From the NCBI RefSeq assembly GCF_963678635.1, contig NC_087064.1, forward strand, positions 41,943,165-42,007,164: DNA of 64,000 nucleotides. Reading direction: 5' to 3'. How positions within the stretch are numbered: position 1 is the stretch's first letter; the number at the start of each line of letters is the position of its first letter. The translations under genes and the position numbers were made by a program. Of the stretch, positions 1-9,976 are shown piece by piece. Origin of the DNA: Symsagittifera roscoffensis. Taxonomy: Eukaryota > Xenacoelomorpha > Acoela > Convolutidae. A model generated the notes under the pieces. It was given only the letters and a program-made list of their open reading frames with translations, ran no database searches and was not told the DNA's origin.

Positions 1-937
1 TCAGTTTAAGGGGGAGAAAATGCGGATTTTTCAGTGTAGCCAAAAATTATTGAAAACTTCAATTTAAGGGATTAACTGCAAACAAATACAATCTGGCATC
101 AAAATTTGGAAACCCAATCAAATAGCGCGTTTGTTCGAACTGCTTGTGTTATACAGCATTATTTTTCAAAATTAAGACATGGCTAGGGGAGATTATGGTA
201 GGCTAGTTGGAGAAGGAGTGAGTATACGGTCAATCCATAACTAAAATCATTAACTTTCATGTTTGATTTTCATCTGAATTTGAAGTTATCGATTCCAAAT
301 GGATCTATTACGTAGTATCTTTATTTATCGATTCACAAACTTGTTGTTTTGACGCATTAACTAATCAACTCACCTTACTTTAAAAGGCATTTTCAATCTG
401 AAGGGTTACAACTTGAGAACAAAACTCATGAACCAATAATTGTTAACCAAGTCTGAACATTTGAAGGCTGCGTACCTTTCCTACTGAAGCTTTCAACTTG
501 AATTTTGGAACTCAACGGAATCATCGCTTCAATTCAGGTGATTATTTACTCTGGCGATAAGCAAGGGTATTTTAATTAAGTACTCGATTTCTTTCCTCTG
601 AATGTATTTAGGCACAGAATTCAAATAAAACTACCTTCATTTAGGTCGTAAATAGGTGTAGCCTGTTTCCGGTGTTAGTTTTTTCGAATTAATTTTCTTG
701 AAAAAAAATTCTAAGATTTTTTTTGGATTCGTTGTTTCCGTCAGTTCATTTTCCGTTTTTGTAAACTAGCGTCAGCTTAATGTATTGTTACGAACCTTCT
801 TTTTTTCCTCGCCTTACTCGCAAATAAAAGTGTTCATTAAAAGGTAACTTATCTGGAAATTTCCTTGTAGCTTTGGAAATTGCATAGCATCTGTTCTCTG
901 CTTTATTTGTGACTAGTGTTTGGATATAACCTATTAA

Positions 938-1010
938 GCTTTCGTAGCTGAGTGGTTAGGGTGTAAGACTCTTAATCTCTAGGTCGCATGTTCGAATCTC
1001 ATTCATAGCC
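938..1010 (+). repeat. tRNA-Lys(CTT)-like module of a SINE-like repeat
   Basis: The stretch has an A-box-like TAGCTGAGTGGTTAGG, an anticodon-loop region GACTCTTAATCTC like that of eukaryotic tRNA-Lys(CTT), and a B-box GTTCGAATC. The T-stem and acceptor stem pair poorly, so a functional tRNA gene is unlikely. It is better read as the tRNA-derived head of a SINE or a tRNA pseudogene. Confidence 0.6.
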
Positions 1011-2791
1011 GATTTTTTTGCCAATTTGAGGCCTATTTCTACTTTTTTATTGCTTTTTGTAGAGCTGCTTTTTTGTCGTGCTTCGCCTCTGTGCTTAAGA
1101 TTAATTTTGTTTGTTTTTGGTAGTGTTTTTTGGCTTTTTTAAGCTTGGATTTTATTTTGATTTTGAAATTGATGTTGAAAGTTTGTAAGTTGTCATTTTA
1201 CCAAGTCTGATGTTAAATATTTTTTTTTTGTATACATTTTCGATTAAATGGTTTCGGTTTGTTTTATGACATAGTGAATTTTTATTGCATTGTTTCGTGG
1301 GCAAAAATTCCTGCTCGAAAAAATTAGGTATTATTAGACTTGCGAGAGCAAGTGTCTTGAAATCGGGAATAAGACTTTTTCCAGTAAACAACTTTTCTCC
1401 TGAAACAACTGCTCTGAGGTAGAATGTAAGTTCTTTGGCTCTAGTTTTCAATGAAACATTTTGCTTTATAAGGAAAATGATGGAAAAAAAAAGAATTTGA
1501 AATTGACAAACAAAATCCAATATGTTGCAAAAGAAAAAGGAAGTCGAAAAACTAAACAGATATACTTCATTATTTTCTATACGTTTCGATCGACTTCTGC
1601 TCATACTCAAATACTTTCTGCGGCTTTTATAATTTAGAAAAGTCCATTGACCTTAAATGTGAGCGCTTTTTCAAAATAGTTTAAATTACGCCCTATCGAG
1701 TATCTCAAACTATTTGGGTCATTCGGATAGTTTGTCGCTATCCAACTTGGAAAGATAAGTGAGATCGTTTGTTCACAAATTTTTTTTGACTGTTCGTTCA
1801 ATCCTGTATCCAAATTTAGTGACCCCTTTGCTCAGTTTCTTCTTAATACATAATAAACGATTAAGTCGGATTAATCGTAAAATCTCACCCCAGTCAGTTT
1901 AAGGGGGAGAAAACGCGGATTTTTCAGTGTAGCCAAAAATTATTGAAAAATTCAATTTAAGGGATTAACTGCAAACATACAATCGAACATCAAAATTTGG
2001 AAACCCAATCAAATAGCGCGTTTGTTCGAACTGCTTGTGTTATACAGGATTATTTTTCAAAGTTAAGACATGGCTAGGGGAGATTATGGTAGGCTAGTTG
2101 GAGAAGGAGTGAGTATACGGTCAATCCATAACTAAAATCATTAACTTTCATGTTTGATTTTCATCTGAATTTGAAGTTATCGATTCCAAATGGATCTATT
2201 ACGTAGTATCTTTATTTATCGATTCACAAACTTGTTGTTTTGACGCATTAACTAATCAACTCACCTTACTTTAAAAGGCATTTTCAATCTGAAGGGTTAC
2301 AACTTGAGAAAAAAACTCATGAACCAATAATTGTTAACCAAGTCTGAACATTTGAAGGCTGCGTACCTTTCCTACTGAAGCTTTCAACTTGAATTTTGGA
2401 ACTCAACGGAATCATCGCTTCAATTCAGGTGATTATTTACCCTGGCGATAAGCAAGGGCATTTTATTAAGTACTCGATTTCTTTCCTGTGAATGTATTTA
2501 GGCACAGAAATCAAATAAAACTACCTTAAAAGTTTTTTTTGGATTCTATCAAATAAAAGTTTTTTTGGATTCGTTGTTTTCGGCCTAGTTTCCGTCAGTT
2601 CATTTTCCGTTTTTGTACACTAGCGTCAGCTTAATGTATTGTTACGAACCTTCTTTTTTTCCTCGCCTTACTCGCAAATAAAAGTGTTCATTAAAAGGTA
2701 TCTTATCTGGAAATTTCATTGTAGCTTTGGAAATTGCATAGCATCTGTTCTCTGCTTTATTTGTGACTAGTGTTTGGATATAACCTATTAA

Positions 2792-2864
2792 GCTTTCGTA
2801 GCTGAGTGTTTAGGGTATAAGACTCTTAATCTCTAGGTCGGATGTTCGAATCTCATTCATAGCC
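2792..2864 (+). repeat. tRNA-Lys-like module, second copy
   Basis: This is the duplicated version of the module at 938-1010. It differs in the D-arm (GTGTTTAGGG instead of GTGGTTAGGG) and after the anticodon region (GGTCGGATG instead of GGTCGCATG). The extra changes in the A-box make it still less likely to be a working tRNA gene. Confidence 0.55.
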
Positions 2865-3187
2865 GTTTTTTTGCCAATTTGAGGCCTATTTCTACTTTTT
2901 TATTGCTTTTTGTACAGCTGCTTTTTTGTCGTGCTTCGCCTCTGTTTAAAATTAATTTTGTTTGTTTTTGGTAGTGTTTTTTGGCTTTTTTAAGCTTGGA
3001 TTTTATTTTGATTTTGAAATTGATGTTGAAAGTTTGTAAGTTGTCATTTTACCAAGTCTGATGTTAAATATATTTTTTGTATACATTTTCGATTAAACGG
3101 TTTCGGTTTGTTTTATGACATAGTGAACTTTTATTGCATTGTTTCGTGGCCAAAAATTCCTGCTCAAAAAAATTAGGTATTATTAGA

Positions 3188-4560
3188 CTTGCGAGAGCAA
3201 GTGTCTTGAAATCGGGAATAAGATTTTTCCAGTAAACAACTTTTCTTACACGTTTTAACTTTTCTCTATTTTGATTTTTAAGGATTCTTTTCAACATCCA
3301 GGTTCCTCATGGCCTAGAGCTACCGCCGTCGACTTTGTTCCCTGAGGTCTGGGGTTCGACTCTCAGCCGGACCTTGTTTTTTCAGCATGTATGCATTTGA
3401 AAAAAACTCGGTAAAAGCTGAATTGTTGGACTTCCATAATTCCGCTAAATTTTTGTCGGCTTAGTTGCCACATCAGACATCTTGTTTGGCCTATAAGCAT
3501 CTTTCAGTACAATTGCGAGTGTTGTTCTTTGCAGGATGAGGAAGGTGGAATTGAAACGTTTTAAATTTTTTTCGGCGCAACAGTTGTCTGCTCAATGATT
3601 GTCCTCTTAGTTGCCACATCACTGATTTTTTTCTTGTGCTGTAGGCAAACCCCCTTGAAAGCGAAAATGCAAGTGTTGTTCATTCTAGTCTCAGGCGGGA
3701 ATTGTTAGACTGAGGTGGAATTTTTGAAATCGGGAATAAGACTTCTTCCAGTAAACAACTTTTCTTACACGTTTTAACTTTTTTCAACTTGATTTTCAAT
3801 GAATCTTCTTAAGCTCCAGGTTCCTCCTGGTCTAGAGCTACCGCCGTCGGCTTTGTTCCCTTATGTCTGGAGTTCGAGTCTCAGCCGGACCTTGTTTTTT
3901 GAGCATGTATGCAAATGAGAAAAAAACTCGGTGAAAGCTGAATTGTTGGACTTCCATGATTCCGCTAAACATTTCTCGGCTTAATTGCCACATCAGACAT
4001 CTTGTTTGGCCCATAAGCATTTTTCATTGCAATTGCGAGTGTTGTTTTTTGCAGGATGAGGGAGGTGGACTTGAAACGTTTCAGTTTTTTTATATTATTT
4101 CGGCGCAACAGGTGTCTGCTCAATGATTTTCGGCTTACTTGCCACATCACTGATTTTTTTTCTTGTGCTGTAGGCAACCTCCCTTGAAAGTGAAAGTGCA
4201 TTTGTTGTTTGTTCTAGTCTCAGGTGGGGCTTTTTATTCTTAGGTAGAATTTCTTTTACTGCTCAACTTGTGTCTGCTCAAAGATTATCGGCTTTTTTTC
4301 ATCGTTGTATATTGCGTTGTCGCTAATTAGCCTCGTGATAGCAAGGGTTTTGCAATGGGGTACTTTATGTTTGTTTCCGGCACAATTGGTCCGGAGGTTG
4401 CGATCACACCTGGGACGGCAAGGGTCCTGGGTTCAAATCTGACAGGACCTGTTTTTTTGTATAAACGAAGTATTCCGTTTCACAAAAAAATTGTCGCGTC
4501 ATTATTTGTCTGTTTATATTTTGTCGACTTAGTTGTCATTTTGTAGAAGTGTTACTTTTG
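3188..4560 (+). repeat. Tandem SINE-like units with a second tRNA-like module
   Basis: Three successive related units are seen. Units 1 (from 3188) and 2 (from about 3720) are offset by 519 bp. Each has a CTTGCGAGAGCAAG-type start or its remains, the string AACTTTTCTTACACG, and a tRNA-like module at 3300-3372 and 3820-3893 with a B-box (GGTTCGACTC or AGTTCGAGTC). Each then has a tail ending with GTTGCCACATCA. A third, more decayed unit has its tRNA-like module at about 4380-4452 (GGGTTCAAATC). Head-to-tail arrangement, RNA polymerase III-type boxes and lack of coding capacity fit a tRNA-derived SINE family. Short ORFs at 3838-4546 lie inside it and are not genes. Confidence 0.55.
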
Positions 4561-6809
4561 TAGTTTTTTTTATACATAATAATTGCTTTTAGTGTTCTGA
4601 TTTACCTCTGATGTTTGTTGTTTTACTAACCTTGACTTTTTATGTTTTCTTTTTAGGTTGAAATTTTAATTCTGACCAAATGATTTGGGCCTATTTTTTA
4701 TCGGCTTAGTGACCTAATTTCGGTTCATTTCAAGGAAAATATTTTTCTTATTGCTCACATCTGTATCGCAAAAAGCGCTAAAAATCTAAATAGAAATTCT
4801 AGTTCGCGTGTTTTCATGACAACTAATTTTTTTGGGCTTTTTTTCATTGCCTTTTCTTTCGGCTTGTTAAGTTTTGGCCTATTTTATGGCGGTTTAATGG
4901 TATATTGCGTTTTTCGACCAGCGAAAAAATGTTGTGTGTGCGTGTCTGTGTTTTGAGGGTGAAGTAGACTTATTAAATTAAGTCATCTTGAACATTTTTC
5001 CGTTGAAAGGATTTCTACCAATGTATTTTACGGCTTTGTTACCGTTTGGTAAACTTTCTTCCGATGCATATTTAACATTTCATGGTCTTGGCATGTTTTT
5101 TGTTTGAAAACTAGCCTTATGTTTTCTTTTGATATATCTAGTCTTTTCAACATTTTAGATTTTTTTTTACTTTGCGGCTTTCTTGCTTTGTATTGCAATT
5201 AATGCGAAGCTCAGCTTCGACTCTGTTTAATAATCAAGTTTCTACCATGCTAGCCTAGAATGTACTTCTATCGAGACTCACGAAAAATTAATTTTTGGTA
5301 GACTTAGTTTTTTCAACGTTTTTCCATTTTTTCTACTTTTGTTTTCTGTTTGCGTTTAATCGCAAGTGGTGCGAAGCTCCGCTTCGCGTCTTTGATATAA
5401 GCCTTACATGTGAATTGAAAGGCTTTCCGAAACTGAAAAACCAATCATGTAAGTCCCGAAAAAGCCGAGTCCTAAAAACTGTTCATTTTTTCCAAGAACT
5501 ACTCAACAATTTTTACGCCGTGTGAGTGATTTGTCATTCCGTGATGACTTTCACAGCGTGTCACATACACGCTGATGCATGGCCGATTGGTTGCTGAGGC
5601 ATCGCCAAAAACAGCGAGCTAAACAACATACGATTAATGAAGTTAGATGTAAGTTTGAGCAATCAGAATTCGAGTTGAATAATTTAGGGACGTCTCGGAA
5701 AGATTTTTTATTTTAAGTGCTATGAACGTTACTTCAAAAAAAATCACCATTTGAGATGCGGTGTTAAAAACCTAATTGTGCAAAAGAAATTTTGTATTTA
5801 GTTTAAGAAGTTTAGGTTTTTCTAATTTTCTGTTTTATTGGCCTTCGCCTCATTTATTTTATGGCTCAGTTTTCGTTCCTTTTTCAAATCGCTAAATCAA
5901 TTCACACATAAATATTTGACTCGAGGTTTCAATTTTTGTATCTAGAATCTTTGAATCTTAGTGTTCCGACCGTATAAAGTGGAGAGAAATTTTGTCTGCG
6001 GTTCGTTACCACAAATAATCTACGGAGTGAGTTGTGATATATCATATCATATTGAAGCCTTTTAATTCATGATTGCCTTTTTTCTGTTGAGAAAAACTGG
6101 TTTGGAATCTTTTTTCTCTATTTTCGAAAGAATGAAGCGAGCGAGTAGGCCTCTTAAAAGGCTTATATAAGTAAGCTGATAAAGTAATGCGATAGAAACT
6201 TAACCCCATTCAAATTGCGTTTTGAAGTTTCTTGTTTTAGTTCCTTTTTGGAAATGCAAAATTTAAAAAATTCATGAATTTCTGCAAAAAATTGTTTCGA
6301 TTGTGAAGACAGCAGTTGTCGATCACGTCTAAATCAGTTTTGATTTCTTTTTTTTTTAAGTTCACCTCATTTGCTTTTTAAAAGGAAGGCAAACTGCTTC
6401 ATTGAACAGCAAAAAACTAAAGATCACGAAAAACGTGATCGACTTCGAAAATGGATTTTAGTTTTCAGATTTGTCTGCTAAATATAAATTTACCTTTTGA
6501 TTCGGTTTTCTCAAATTGAGTTAGTTAGCAAAAAGTCAAAACGATTTTGGTTTGTTTTATGACACAATGATTTTTTTGCGTTGTTTTGTGCGCAAAAATT
6601 CTTGTTCGAAAAAATCAGGTATTATTAGACTTGCGAGAGCAAGTGTGCTTGTAATCGGGAAGTGTACTTTTTCCCGTTAAGAACTTTTCTTACAAATATG
6701 CTGTGACTTTCAAGTCTTGCTACTTTCAAATGCTGTTTTAGTTACTTAAAAATCACTGACTGCATCTTAGAAATTTCTATTTAACTACCTTTTAGATAAT
6801 CGTCTTTCA
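4561..6809. other. AT-rich non-coding stretch with dispersed hairpin repeats
   Basis: No credible coding region is visible. The stretch contains two GCGAAGC hairpins (5204-5219 and 5371-5387), a block at 5960-6050 related to repeats near 32,400, 43,050 and 45,520, and another CTTGCGAGAGCAAG unit at 6630-6643 with its usual downstream sequence. It reads as old interspersed repeat DNA. Confidence 0.5.
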
Positions 6810-7140
6810 AGGGCGGATCTAGGGCGGGGGGGGGGGGGGGGGAGTTGGATTTTCAAAAAAATTTCGAAAATTTTGACGACATTTTTTTAAGGTCGACCAA
6901 ATTGATTTTTCGAGCTCTCCCAAAGCACTGTTTTGCCCCTATTTGCCGTTTTTGGGCACTTTTTGAAAAGCCGTCTTGGGCACTTTTTGAAAAATTTTGA
7001 CAAAAAAAAATCGCGTTTTTTTTGGCCCTCAAAGTTAGTATATATTGGCGCCCAAGGCGCCTTTAGAAAAATTTTAGGGTCGTTCGGCCAAAAATGGATT
7101 TCTGAAAAAGTATCAAAGGGGGGAAGTAGGGGCTCGTAGT
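6810..7140 (+). repeat. Interspersed repeat starting GGGCGGATCTAGG, with poly-G tract
   Basis: The repeat begins GGGCGGATCTAGGGC followed by a run of 17 G (6826-6842). The sequence GGTCGACCAAATTGATTTT and a nearby GAGCTCTCCC recur in inverted orientation at about 41,700-42,012, where the same GGGCGGATCTAGG start is found. That shows a dispersed family, most likely a non-autonomous element. The two overlapping small ORFs on opposite strands here are repeat sequence. Confidence 0.65.
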
Positions 7141-7489
7141 AACATATCAATTATGGCGAAAAATCTCCCTTCAATCAATTTTGAACGATTTGTGAAACTG
7201 ATTTAATCTCCACTTACGCGTAAAGAGCGCGAAAAAATATTGCGCGTTAATTGTCCCAAAGTGGCAATTTTTAAACCCCCATAAATTTACGAAAATTGAA
7301 CAAAACCCTTTGAATGATGTAAAAAAAAATTCCGTGAAAATTGGCTAGTTAAAAAGTCTAAATTGGCTTGAAGATAAAAACCCTTCCCGAGCACAAGTAT
7401 TCAGTTACTTTCGTATCGAAAGTCGGAACAATGAACTGCTTAAAGCACTGATGTAGTAACATTACGAGGACAAACTGTACATTCCGTGC
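7141..7489. other. Non-coding stretch, nothing recognised
   Basis: AT-rich sequence between two repeats. I see no gene, hairpin or repeat that I can name. Confidence 0.4.
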
Positions 7490-8800
7490 ATTGTAAACGG
7501 ATTCCGCAACAGGCCAAAATCCGATTTGTCACAGAATCCTCAACATTTCTACTGTTTTTGATCTTCTTTGCTGTTTTGGATTCCACACACAAATACTTAA
7601 AACATTGTACCGCTCAAAATTGCTCCAAAAATAGGCAAATTTGCGGAATCCGCAACTGTTTTTGCGGAATCCAGAACAGTTTGTGGAATCCACAAACGAA
7701 TAATAAGACATGTGTATAGTTACATTGAGCTGTTTCGGAATCCGCAACTATAAGCGGAATCCGCAAGTTGTAAGTGAAATCCGCAGTTTGTAAGTGGAAT
7801 CCATATTTTGTTTGCGGATTCCACTTATATTTACGGATTCCACTTACATTTTGCGCATTCCACTTACATTTTGTGGAATCCACATACAGCTGCGGAATCA
7901 CTGAACTACCAAGTGGCAAGAATAATCACGGGAGCGCCCAAATGATCGGACGCCGCAGCAACCTGCCGCGAAGCTCAGCTTCCACCGATCCTTCATGTTG
8001 CCGAAGAGGAATCAGCCAGGCTCTTCAACAAAATCGAAAACCTGGACTCGAGCCACTACCTGGCGCACATGACAACAGACGCCCCCGACGAAGACTGAAA
8101 GCGCACGGAACACGAGTTTTTCGCCCCTGCTTCAGAACAACAGCCAAGAACCGACTTAACGACATCGACAGCACGGATGTGAAAAAACTGCTCAAAGACG
8201 AAAGAGAACCGCGCTTCTTAGAACACTACCTGCTGAAAACCGATCCAGAGTCTATACACAGAAGAGCTACAGGCGGAGAGTTCCTGGAGTCAGTCACAGG
8301 CAGATCGCGGACCGAAGAAACTACCTTACACCGACTCCGACTGAACCGCCACATACCACTGAAAGCAACAAAACACCGACACGGAAACACCGAAGATCCC
8401 TCTTGCGAGCACTGCGGGACCAAGGACGAAGAAGACCCTGAGTAATTCCTCCTCTTCTGCCCATGATGGGAGGCCGAAAGAAAGACCTGCCTCGGCGATC
8501 AACCGGACTTGAAACTGCTGCAGACGGCCCCCGAGAACATGCTGAAGTTTGTCCAGAAGACTGAGCTTTTCTAGCCCCTTATTTCAAGATAAAAGGCCGT
8601 CACACACAACAACAATCCAGAACAACTAGCTATATTTGCTTGCTGCAGAATCCGCAACAAAATAACTGTGCCGACAAAATTTACGTTACAGCTATTTGTA
8701 CGCGGAATCCGCGAAACTTTTGTAAGTGGAATCCTCTTACTTTTTGGAACATGTTTAAAGATTTGTCTCTGGAATCCAGGAACATACAGACACTATCCAG
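7490..8800. repeat. Cluster of palindromic GGAATCC boxes
   Basis: About 18 copies of a box close to GTGGAATCCGC or its complement occur here: at 7499, 7568, 7646, 7665, 7684, 7737, 7755, 7776, 7796, 7816, 7834, 7855, 7872 and 7891, then at 8645, 8703, 8726 and 8770. Several copies are palindromes (GCGGAATCCGC). Boxes between 7816 and 7860 are in the opposite sense to most others. The cluster is split by a LINE fragment, which suggests the LINE inserted into it. Such clusters resemble subterminal repeats of DNA transposons, but no transposase or terminal inverted repeat was found. Confidence 0.6.
7907..8580 (+). pseudogene. LINE reverse transcriptase C-terminal fragment
   Basis: Reading frames across this stretch encode the end of a non-LTR retrotransposon ORF2. 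Near 7907-7930 is an ARIITGAPK-like motif, typical of the region after the RT domain, followed by LPPILHV-like sequence. Near 8320-8460 is LHRLRLNRHIP, then a zinc-finger-like CEHCGTKDE, then the terminal FLLFCP. A stop codon (8443-8445) sits where the family usually has His, and there are frame changes between the blocks. The fragment is GC-richer than its surroundings, so it is probably younger than the flanking box cluster. It is not functional. It belongs broadly to the Jockey/CR1-like side of LINEs; the clade cannot be settled by eye. Confidence 0.75.
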
Positions 8801-9769
8801 TGCACAGTTTGGCCTCGTACTGAAATTAGCAGAAATAGCATAAACACGATATATTTTAAGCGCATTTTGAAAGGAGTTTTTGATTTTTTTTAAATAGTCT
8901 TGTTTTTCAATTGTTTCATGGCCCTATAGATAAATGCAAACCCGAATCAATTTTTCATTGCAATATTTGTCTGTATGTTATTGAAAGTTCCGTTCGGTAC
9001 CAATTTGGACAGTTCTATATAATTTTTTAAGACTTCAGGAAGTTTCGCCTAGCGGATATTGTCGTCTGATTCTCGTCTGCTACAATTTTTTTGTCTGCCC
9101 GTAATCATAGTCATTACTTTAAATCGGAACTGGCGATAAGGTGAGCTTCGCCTCTGTGCCGGACTTAAATTTAGCGGTTTCCGATTTTCTTTTTAATTTG
9201 TGCAACAAGAACTCGTGTTAACATTCTGTTTCCTTTGTTGAACTATTCCGTATCTCATTGCTGAGATTACTGAAACTTGATCATATTTGGTTCAACTACA
9301 ACCATATAAGCGAGGAAATGTTTCTGATTCTGAAATTCCAAAATTTCAGCAGCCGAAAATTTTCTTGTGGTTTTTGAAAAATGAAGGTTTTAATTTTGTG
9401 CCAATAGTTGGGGATGATATATTGAACTTATTGAAATTAAGATAGGTGTTGGAAACTCCCGTTTAAAGAAACAAATTTTTCACCTTTTAAATTGTTCTGT
9501 TCTGACATTAACCAAAAAAAGGTTGACGACATTTGTTATTTGTCCCTTACAAAGTTCAATGCTATCAATTTCAGAGTGCCATTTTTCCATTGACTCATTT
9601 TCTTCTTGTTATTTTTCTGCAAATGTCACGACATATTGCTGAAATTCATTTGAAGTTTGACTTCGAGCTTCTATATAGAAAAGATTCACTATTGCCAGCT
9701 ATTAGTTGATTAATCATCATTCGTTTTTTTGAGTTGCTGATAAATTTCTAAATCTGAAAACTTCAAACA
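8801..9769. other. 5' flank of the glucose transporter gene
   Basis: AT-rich sequence upstream of the transporter start codon. It contains a half GCGAAGC-type motif near 9142. No clear TATA box or initiator stands out, and no other gene is visible. The context CTTCAAACA before ATG at 9770 is a reasonable animal initiation context. Confidence 0.4.
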
Positions 9770-9976
9770 ATGAAGCCATTTTACTCCTCTCTAGACCAGA
9801 AGTCGAACATGGCGCGCTCGGAGGACCAAAGAGCTCTGCACGACAATGAAGAAAGGGCGAGTGGGAATGGCGGGGGCAGTCAAGTGACAGGCACTCTTTT
9901 GTTCTCCATCTTCTCCGCTGTGTCCTGCACTGGACTGTCATTCGGATTCAACACTGGAGTTCTCAACAACCCATCA
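9770..9976 (+). CDS. GLUT-type transporter, exon 1
   Basis: Encodes residues 1-69: a polar, acidic cytoplasmic N-terminus, then helix 1 with the GFNTGVLNNP motif. It ends in phase 0 at CCATCA before donor GTAATG. Reading on past the donor soon meets a stop, so the splice is needed. Confidence 0.88.

Larger units (their letters stand above)
1..3245. repeat. 1.9-kb direct duplication (two tandem copies)
   Basis: Bases 1-1397 reappear at 1894-3245 with few substitutions and some indels, so this is a tandem direct duplication whose first copy is cut by the window start. Each copy contains one tRNA-like module, a CTTGCGAGAGCAAG hairpin and half of a GCGAAGC hairpin. Copy 2 differs mainly near 2525-2580, where a short T-rich stretch is repeated and a block of copy 1 (about 640-720) is missing. 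Bases 1398-1893 occur only once. I see no credible gene here; the short minus-strand ORFs at 1152-1610 and 3064-3297 are the same repeat read twice. Confidence 0.85.

Noticed and set aside
938-1010. Functional tRNA-Lys gene
   Set aside because: A and B boxes and anticodon region are present, but the acceptor and T stems do not pair well and the copies are diverged with identical flanks, so it is a repeat-derived module.
7774-8445. A 223-aa novel gene on the plus strand
   Set aside because: Its first third is the GGAATCC box cluster translated, and the rest is the C-terminal end of a LINE reverse transcriptase with a stop inside the final motif.
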